From DATJXG01 sp035500455 (GTDB lineage Bacteria > Acidobacteriota > Terriglobia > Terriglobales > Acidobacteriaceae): a stretch of DNA of 24,648 bases. The notes under the pieces are model-generated. The model ran no database searches. It saw nothing but the letters and a program-made list of their open reading frames with translations, and had not been told where the DNA came from. Shown here in pieces: positions 19,625 to 24,648 of the stretch. The translations under genes were made by a program, and so were the position numbers. Location of the stretch: NCBI GenBank assembly GCA_035500455.1, contig DATJXG010000354.1, positions 1-24,648 of the forward strand, read 5' to 3'. The first letter of the stretch is position 1. Every line of letters begins with the position of its first letter.

Positions 19625-21271
19625 ATGGATCCACTGGAGCGGCTGAAAATTCTGATCAACTCTTCGACGCCCATCGTGGTGATGGAAACGTCAGAGGAGG
19701 CGCACGCTGTGCGCCTGGTGCGGGCGGCTTGCTCGGCGGTTGACATGGCGGCCTTCGAGTGGACCATTGCCAGCGGCCTGGTGCGCTGCGGAAGCGACCG
19801 CGGCGAACTGACGCAGGAATATGCCGGCGGGACGCCGGCGCAACCCGAGACGCAAGCCATCTATAACAGCCGCGAGCCTTCGCAGGCGTTGAGCAATCTG
19901 GCGGCGGTCTCGCTGGAGGCGGTGTTCATCCTCAAAGATTTTCATCGCCACATGGAGGACCCTGTCGTGGTGCGGCAGTTGCGCGACGTGGGGCAGAAGT
20001 TTTCGGCGAACCGGCGCACGGTCATCATCACTGCTCCCAGCATCACCATCCCGCCGGAGTTGGCCAGCCTGGTGGAATTTCTGGAACTGCCTTTGCCGGA
20101 CCGGCAGCGGCTGCGGCAGATCATCGACGAAATGGTGGTGCGCATGGGAAAGACGCGCACGCTGCGCCGCACGCTCGATGCCGCCGGCCTGGACGCCATG
20201 GCCGAGAACCTGCGCGGACTGCGGGAGGAAGAAGCGGAGCGGGCGGTGTCGCAGGCGATTGTGGCCCGTTACGGGCTCACGCCGGAGTTGGTGACCGATG
20301 TGCTGCAAGCCAAGAAGGACCTGCTGCGGCGCTCGCAGATGCTGGAATTTGTGGATGCCTCGGAGACCATGGCGAGCGTGGGCGGCCTGGAAAACCTGAA
20401 GCGCTGGCTGGCGCAGCGCCGGGGTACCTGGGAAGAAGCCGCGCGCAAGTTCGGACTGGAGCCGCCTAGGGGCATGATCGTGCTGGGCGTGCAGGGCTGC
20501 GGCAAGAGCCTATGCGCGCAGGCGGTGGCCGGGGAGTGGAAGCTGCCGCTGGTGAAGTTCGATACCGCGGCTATCTTCGACAAATATATCGGCGAGACCG
20601 AGAAGCGAATCCGTAAAGTGTTTGAAGTTGCCGAAGGCCTGGCGCCGTGTGTGCTCTGGATCGATGAACTGGAGAAGATTTTCGCCGGCAGCGGGCCGGA
20701 TTCGGCTTCGGTGGATGCTGGAGTATCGTCAAGAATTCTGGCTGCTTTTCTCTCCTGGATGCAGGATCGCAAAGCGCCGGTGTTTGTGGCGGCAACCTGC
20801 AACAACGTGACTGTGCTTCCGCCGGAACTCATCCGCAAAGGGCGGTTTGACGAGCTGTTCTTTGTGGACCTGCCCAATCAAGCAGAGCGGGCGCAGATTT
20901 TCGCTATCCAGTTGACCAAGCGAAAGCGTATTCCGGCGGAATTTGATCTGGAAGGGCTGGCGGCAGCGGCGAACGGCTATTCCGGCGCGGAGATCAACGC
21001 GGCGGTGCAGTCCGCCATGTACGCGGCCTATTCGGAAGGGAAGGCGTCTTTGGGAGCTGTGGCTTCGGGAGTGGCGGCATCAGGACGGGGCGAAACCCCG
21101 CCCCCACACGAACCGCGGTTGACCAACGAGCACTTGCTGAATGCTCTGGCTCAGACTGTGCCGCTGTCACGCACGCGGGCGGAGGAGATTCAGGCGCTGC
21201 GGGCGTGGGCGCAGACCCGGGCGGTAGCGGCGTCCATCGCCGAGCCGGGCACGCAAGTGATGCAACAATAA
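19625..21271 (+). CDS. Ycf46-like AAA+ ATPase
   Basis: 548-aa ATPase. The N-terminal 240 residues form a RecA/AAA-like domain without a clear Walker A (PIVVMETSEEAHAVRLVR, FILKDFHRHMED, VIITAPSITIPPEL), as in Ycf46-type proteins. The C-terminal AAA+ module has Walker A GVQGCGKS at 288-295, Walker B VLWIDELEK at 343-351, ATCNN sensor 1 at 390-394 and the arginine-finger region RKGRFDE at 404-410. Cyanobacterial Ycf46 is linked to control of photosynthesis and carbon uptake; the role here is unknown. Two in-frame insertions are coded by DNA palindromes: AGGTPAQ at about 67-73 and GRGETPPP at 487-494. It is followed by a structured spacer and phoH. Confidence 0.85.
   Translation: MDPLERLKILINSSTPIVVMETSEEAHAVRLVRAACSAVDMAAFEWTIASGLVRCGSDRGELTQEYAGGTPAQPETQAIYNSREPSQALSNLAAVSLEAVFILKDFHRHMEDPVVVRQLRDVGQKFSANRRTVIITAPSITIPPELASLVEFLELPLPDRQRLRQIIDEMVVRMGKTRTLRRTLDAAGLDAMAENLRGLREEEAERAVSQAIVARYGLTPELVTDVLQAKKDLLRRSQMLEFVDASETMASVGGLENLKRWLAQRRGTWEEAARKFGLEPPRGMIVLGVQGCGKSLCAQAVAGEWKLPLVKFDTAAIFDKYIGETEKRIRKVFEVAEGLAPCVLWIDELEKIFAGSGPDSASVDAGVSSRILAAFLSWMQDRKAPVFVAATCNNVTVLPPELIRKGRFDELFFVDLPNQAERAQIFAIQLTKRKRIPAEFDLEGLAAAANGYSGAEINAAVQSAMYAAYSEGKASLGAVASGVAASGRGETPPPHEPRLTNEHLLNALAQTVPLSRTRAEEIQALRAWAQTRAVAASIAEPGTQVMQQ
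19822..19844. repeat. GCCGGC palindromic repeat, copy 6, inside the AAA+ CDS
   Basis: GCCGGCGGGACGCCGGC in frame within the AAA+ gene, encoding AGGTPAQ at residues of about 67-73. It shows the complete hairpin of pair A in the inverted orientation. The peptide has no obvious role in the domain and looks like a tolerated insertion. Confidence 0.85.
21087..21104. repeat. GGGGCG hairpin inside the AAA+ CDS
   Basis: GGGGCG, a 6-nt loop AAACCC, then CGCCCC. It codes GRGETPPP within the linker after the AAA+ domain. It is GC-rich compared with its flanks and of a different family from the GCCGGC repeat. Confidence 0.6.
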
Positions 21272-21581
21272 GGGCTTGCGCTGCTGTGTAAACATCCCAT
21301 GAATGCTGGCGCACAGCCATTGACCTGCTGGGGCTTCGGGGGTAGGCTTACCTGCAATGGTAGTGGCTTGCACCTTGGGAGCGAGCAACCCGGCCGGTTC
21401 CACCCTTCTGAGCAAGAACCCCAGCTGTGAATTGTGGCTTTGGGCGGGGCATACGTGTCTGCTTTGGGATCACCGCTCCAAACTGGCCGATGGGGAGTGA
21501 TCCATCCGGTTTGGACGGGGCAACTCGCAGCCCTGGACGAGCAACTTATGCGGGCTCACGAGGTCTCTACATAGAAACTGA
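21272..21581 (+). ncRNA. Candidate structured RNA or long phoH leader
   Basis: The 310-bp region has no convincing ORF but dense pairing. Nested helices: AGCCA/TGGCT (21315-21319 with 21435-21439), GCTGGGG/CCCCAGC (21327-21333 with 21419-21425), CTT/AAG, GGGT(A)GG/CCACCC (21340-21346 with 21400-21405), and a small hairpin TGCAA/TTGCA (21353-21372). Downstream, two helices exclude each other: GGATCAC/GTGATCC (21467-21503) and TCCAAACTGG/CCGGTTTGGA (21477-21515). An internal promoter-like TTGACC-N17-TAGGCT lies at 21320-21348. It could be a trans-acting RNA (a 6S-like RNA is possible but not shown) or a phoH leader switch. No known riboswitch signature was recognised. Confidence 0.4.
21320..21348 (+). 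promoter_or_regulatory. Promoter-like sequence upstream of phoH
   Basis: TTGACC (21320-21325), 17-bp spacer, TAGGCT (21343-21348). The -35 matches at five positions, the -10 at three. The predicted start is near 21355, giving phoH a leader of about 227 nt, or the start of a small RNA. Confidence 0.4.
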
Positions 21582-22652
21582 ATGATGAAGAAGAGTATCG
21601 GGATCAGCCCTAACATCGAGGCCATGTTTGGCACGCGGGATGAGAACCTGCACGTGCTGGAAGACGGCCTGAATATCACCATCGACCTGAAATCCGATTC
21701 CATCGAACTGGAAGGGGCGGCGCGCGATGTGGCGCGGGCGGAGCAGATATTTGCCGACTACGACCAGCTGCAGCGCTCCGGCTACACCTTCACCAACGGC
21801 GACCTGAACAGCATGTTGCGGGTGCTGATGGCCGATCCCAAGGTCACGCTGCGCAGCCTGGTGGACGCAAGCCGGCAGCGGGCGCTGGGCCGCCGCACCG
21901 TACAGCCGAAGAGCGCCAACCAGCGGCGCTACATCGAAGCCATCGAAAAGCACGACATGGTATTCGGCATTGGCCCGGCGGGCACGGGCAAGACTTATCT
22001 CGCCGTGGCCATGGCCATCTCGGCGCTGCTCTCCAAGCGGGTGAACCGGATCATCCTGGCGCGTCCGGCGGTGGAAGCAGGCGAGCGCCTGGGTTTTCTG
22101 CCCGGCACCTTGCAGGAAAAAATCGATCCCTATCTCCGGCCTTTATACGACGCGCTCTACGACATGCTCGATCCCGAGCGTGTGGACCGCTACCTGGAAA
22201 AAAACGTCATCGAAATCGCTCCCATTGCCTTCATGCGCGGGCGCACGTTGAACGATTCGTTCGTGATTCTCGACGAAGCGCAGAACACCACCTCGGAGCA
22301 GATGAAGATGTTCGTCACCCGCCTGGGATTCAACTCCAAAGCGGTAATTACCGGGGACGTTACCCAGATCGACCTGCCAACGGCGCGGCGCAGCGGGCTG
22401 CTGGAGGCGGTGGAAGTGCTGAAGAAGGTTGAGGGACTGACCTTCGTCTATTTCGACGAAGGCGATGTGGTGCGGCATCACCTGGTGCAGCGCATCATCC
22501 GCGCTTACGACGAGCACAAGTCGAGGCTGGCGGAAGAGCAGATCGTGCTTCCGGACACGAAGTCCGGCGGGCGCGGAAGCGCAAACAGTGGCCCTTCCGC
22601 AAGCGGCGAAAAGCCGGGCGCCTCCCTCGAAGATGTGGGCAGCGAAGAATAA
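21582..22652 (+). CDS. phoH: PhoH-like ATPase
   Basis: 356-aa cytoplasmic P-loop ATPase of the PhoH/PhoL family, associated with RNA metabolism and found beside ybeY in many bacteria. Walker A GPAGTGKT is at 131-138 and Walker B FVILDEAQ at 227-234; other family blocks are VNRIILARPAVEAGERLGFLPG, QEKIDPYLRPLYDAL and AVITGDVTQIDLP. The N-terminal 100 residues form a KH-like domain (LHVLEDGLNITIDLKSDSIELEG). Two adjacent ATGs (21582, 21585) are possible; no strong Shine-Dalgarno is seen. The last 30 residues (SGGRGSANSGPSASGEKPG) are low-complexity. Confidence 0.95.
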   Translation: MMKKSIGISPNIEAMFGTRDENLHVLEDGLNITIDLKSDSIELEGAARDVARAEQIFADYDQLQRSGYTFTNGDLNSMLRVLMADPKVTLRSLVDASRQRALGRRTVQPKSANQRRYIEAIEKHDMVFGIGPAGTGKTYLAVAMAISALLSKRVNRIILARPAVEAGERLGFLPGTLQEKIDPYLRPLYDALYDMLDPERVDRYLEKNVIEIAPIAFMRGRTLNDSFVILDEAQNTTSEQMKMFVTRLGFNSKAVITGDVTQIDLPTARRSGLLEAVEVLKKVEGLTFVYFDEGDVVRHHLVQRIIRAYDEHKSRLAEEQIVLPDTKSGGRGSANSGPSASGEKPGASLEDVGSEE

Positions 22653-22818
22653 AGCGAATAGAATGTACAGGGAGGGCGCTGGACAGGGCTCTCCTTGTTG
22701 ATTTTCGGGCAAAGGTAGCGCCGGCGTCCCGCTGGCAGGTTCTGGGGCCGTTGCCCGGTGTCCTCGGCAGTTGCTTCGAGCCCCTGACACATCACGCGGA
22801 CGCCGCGGGCATAGAGAC
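22653..22818. other. phoH/ybeY spacer
   Basis: 166 bp containing one GCCGGC repeat (22715-22738). The rest shows GTGTC (22759) and GACAC (22787) as a weak inverted pair. No promoter was identified, and read-through from phoH is likely. Confidence 0.45.
22715..22738. repeat. GCCGGC palindromic repeat, copy 7 (variant)
   Basis: GTAGC followed by GCCGGCGTCCCGCTGGC, one change from copy 1 in the right arm (C to T), still able to pair as G-U. Single copy in the phoH/ybeY spacer. Confidence 0.75.
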
Positions 22819-23298
22819 ATGATCATTCTGCGCAGGCGTGTTCCCGGACTCAGCGAGCGCACACTGGGCAAGTTCGTCGCCCGAGCAAGCAGCGCGGCGC
22901 GGCTGAAGGGCGCGGTGCACGTGTTGGTGAGCGGCAGCCGGGAGTTGCGGTCACTGAATCGCCGCTTTCGGGGGCATGATAAGGAGACCGACGTGCTGTC
23001 GTTCCCCCCTTTGCCGGAACTGGCCGAGGGACTGGCCGGCGACATCGCCATTTCCGCAGAGATTGCTGCCCGCAACGCCAGGCATCTCCGGCATTCTGCG
23101 GCGGATGAAGTCAGGGTGCTTGCCCTGCATGGAATCCTGCATCTGGCGGGCTATGACCACGAGCGCGACGACGGCGAAATGGCGCGCAAGGAAGAACGCC
23201 TGCGCAAGGTTCTGGGGCTGCCGGCAGGATTGATTCAAAGGGGAGACAGTCGGTCGAGGACGCAGCGCACCGGCCCTAGGCGGAAGAGGAAGAGTTAG
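22819..23298 (+). CDS. ybeY: Endoribonuclease YbeY (rRNA maturation factor)
   Basis: Zinc-dependent endoribonuclease needed for 16S rRNA 3' maturation and ribosome quality control. 159 aa from ATG 22819. The metal-binding signature is complete: HGILHLAGYDH with His104, His108 and His114. Other family parts: RELRSLNRRFRGHDKETDVLSFP (41-63) and GDIAISAEIAARNA (74-87). A basic tail of about 15 residues (RSRTQRTGPRRKRKS) extends beyond the core and could contact RNA. Only a weak GAGA precedes the ATG; the frame is open upstream to 22771, but that part derives from the spacer. It is the partner of phoH in a conserved gene order. Confidence 0.95.
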   Translation: MIILRRRVPGLSERTLGKFVARASSAARLKGAVHVLVSGSRELRSLNRRFRGHDKETDVLSFPPLPELAEGLAGDIAISAEIAARNARHLRHSAADEVRVLALHGILHLAGYDHERDDGEMARKEERLRKVLGLPAGLIQRGDSRSRTQRTGPRRKRKS

Positions 23299-23454
23299 CA
23301 GGCAACGTTCTCAGCGGATGGGAGTGGAAGGAATGAGTTGTCCCAATTCTGATGGGTTCGGCCGGGCCAACCCAGCCACCTCGCTAGCCCGGCCCTTCGG
23401 GAGAGGCCGGCTGGTCCGATACGGCCAAGAGCCCGGCCGCCATATAAGCTTTTC
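23299..23454. other. ybeY/corC spacer with hairpins
   Basis: 156 bp with a GGTT-CGGCCGGGCC-AACC palindrome near 23354-23372 and a longer hairpin, AGCCCGGCC (23387-23395) with GGCCGGCT (23405-23412). TATAAG at 23443-23448 ends 6 bp before the corC-like ATG, so it may drive a leaderless transcript; no -35 matched. Confidence 0.4.
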
Positions 23455-24648
23455 ATGAACTACGCCATCGCAGCCGCGCTGTTCGTGCTGTTTGTCCTGT
23501 TGACCATGGTTTCGTACGTGGAGCGTATCTACGCCGAAATCGGCAAATTCCTGTCGCGCGAATTCCAGGACAACATCGACACCTTCGAGCAGAGAGTGGA
23601 GCCCAAGCTGGGTGTGAGCCGGCGGCGGGCCTCGCTTTCCATGTCGGTGCTGGCGCAGCTCATCATGGCGGCGATCGCCCTGCTGGTTGGTTTCGCGGTG
23701 TTTCGCGAGCGTCCCTGGAAAGCCTCGGAAATCACCCAGGCCACGCTGAGCCTGGTGCTGATCGTAGTTCTCTTTAACCGCTTTCTTCCTTTTGTATTCT
23801 TTTCCCGCACGCGCGGGCTTTGGCTGGAGCGCTGGGCGATCGTGCTGCGCATTCTCATCTACCTGGCTCTTCCGGTCACATTGATCATCGGTTTCCTTGA
23901 GTCGGTCGCGGTGCTCACCCGGGAGCACGCGGACCGGGAGCCGGAGACTGCGAGTGAGGCGGTGGAAGCGCTGATCGAGGCCGGGCGGGAAGAAGGCATT
24001 CTCGACGAGACCAATCGCGACCTGATTCAGTCGGTGGTGGAATTCGGCGAGAAGACCGTCCGCGATGCGATGAAGCCCCGGCCGGAAATGGTGGCGGTGC
24101 CGGCAAACACGACCCTCGAGCAGTTCATTGAGTTGCTGCGGTCCAAGCCGTTTTCGCGGGTTCCGGTTTTCGAAGGCAGCATTCACCACATCGTGGGAAT
24201 CGTGTATGCGCAGGATGTTTTGCAGGTCCCTGACAGTGAGGCTCCCAGCCGCACCGTGGCGACCATCATGCGCAAGGACGTCCACTTCGTGCCGGAGAGC
24301 AAACTGAGCAGCGAACTGCTGCGCGAGATGCGGGAGAACAACATCCGCATCGCCATCGTGGTGGATGAATACGGCGGGGTGGCGGGGCTGGTGACGATTG
24401 AGGACCTGGTGGAAGAAATCGTCGGCGAGATCAGAGACGAACGCGAGAAGATGGATGTCGTCCGCGAAGGCGAAAACTCCTACGTGGTGCCGGGCAACAT
24501 GGACGTGGACCGGCTTGAGGAATTCTTCGGCACCCATCCCGAGGGTCGCGAATCGGCTACCATTGCCGGCCTGGTGAGCGAACTGGCGGGGCGCATCCCG
24601 CAGAAGGGCGAAGTGATCGAGGAAGACGGGCTGCGGTTCGAGGTGCTG
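23455..24648 (+). CDS. CorC/HlyC-type CBS-pair membrane protein (3' end outside window)
   Basis: 398 residues are visible and the frame stays open at the window end. Four hydrophobic segments (about 2-20, 62-82, 95-116, 128-150) form a CNNM/DUF21-like membrane part, though the sequence is divergent from typical DUF21. The linker EALIEAGREEGILDETNRDLIQSV precedes a CBS pair: KPRPEMVAVPANTTLEQFI to GIVYAQDVL, then RKDVHFVPESKLSSELLREM to VVDEYGGVAGLVTIEDLVEE. The CorC_HlyC C-terminal domain begins at about 340 (NSYVVPGNMDVDRLEEFFG). Such proteins are implicated in magnesium/cobalt transport and membrane stress. The PhoH-YbeY-CorC order is conserved across bacteria. Confidence 0.92.
   Translation, partial: MNYAIAAALFVLFVLLTMVSYVERIYAEIGKFLSREFQDNIDTFEQRVEPKLGVSRRRASLSMSVLAQLIMAAIALLVGFAVFRERPWKASEITQATLSLVLIVVLFNRFLPFVFFSRTRGLWLERWAIVLRILIYLALPVTLIIGFLESVAVLTREHADREPETASEAVEALIEAGREEGILDETNRDLIQSVVEFGEKTVRDAMKPRPEMVAVPANTTLEQFIELLRSKPFSRVPVFEGSIHHIVGIVYAQDVLQVPDSEAPSRTVATIMRKDVHFVPESKLSSELLREMRENNIRIAIVVDEYGGVAGLVTIEDLVEEIVGEIRDEREKMDVVREGENSYVVPGNMDVDRLEEFFGTHPEGRESATIAGLVSELAGRIPQKGEVIEEDGLRFEVL

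Noticed and set aside
23311..24537. 408-aa minus-strand open frame opposite the corC-like gene
   Set aside because: Antisense shadow, His/Asp/Arg-rich without motifs, while the plus strand gives membrane helices, CBS pair and CorC_HlyC domain.

Overview
This window looks like a chromosomal segment of an Acidobacteriota bacterium, most likely of the Koribacter/Acidobacteriales type. That placement is an inference from three things: GC-rich coding with frequent GTG and TTG starts, gene neighbourhoods I associate with that phylum, and many short palindromic elements scattered between genes. No plasmid, phage, insertion sequence, CRISPR array, rRNA or tRNA was seen. Almost all genes are housekeeping: phospholipid synthesis, LPS assembly, tRNA charging and modification, DNA replication, ribosome maturation.

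Layout. 1-1266 is the C-terminal part of arginyl-tRNA synthetase, converging on a small two-helix membrane protein (1294-1509, minus). A roughly 720-bp gene-poor stretch follows, then a secreted acidobacterial protein of unknown function (2232-2669). Next is meaB-mce-tsaB (2883-5032, plus), converging on a dCache-HAMP-HD-GYP c-di-GMP phosphodiesterase (5152-7002, minus). A small ABM-like protein (7163-7483) is followed by a large minus-strand cluster read from 13262 down to 7716: pgpA, an IPT/NHL propeller protein, cinA, thpR, plsY, gpsA. A DUF465-like gene (13510-13740) precedes a tightly overlapping plus-strand operon: psd, pssA, a Cys-less aspartate-semialdehyde-dehydrogenase homologue, lptE, holA, and an isoprenylcysteine-methyltransferase-like gene (13907-18931). 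rpsT (minus) has a near-consensus promoter. A Ycf46-like AAA+ ATPase, a structured intergenic region, phoH, ybeY and a CorC/HlyC-type protein cut by the window end complete the plus strand.

How the genes fit together. The two operons diverging around 13.3-13.9 kb hold much of glycerophospholipid synthesis. GpsA and PlsY make lysophosphatidate, PssA and Psd make phosphatidylserine and phosphatidylethanolamine, and PgpA makes phosphatidylglycerol. LptE lies in the same operon as pssA/psd, tying inner-membrane lipid to outer-membrane assembly. PhoH-YbeY-CorC is a conserved RNA/ribosome-maturation neighbourhood.

The most unusual content is outside ordinary genes. Several families of short palindromic or quasi-tandem elements sit almost exactly at gene borders, often containing a stop codon or ending within a few bases of a start codon. 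In ArgS and the AAA+ protein they are read through as in-frame peptide insertions; in MeaB one forms the C-terminal tail. A 310-bp region before phoH can form long nested and mutually exclusive helices and may encode a structured RNA.
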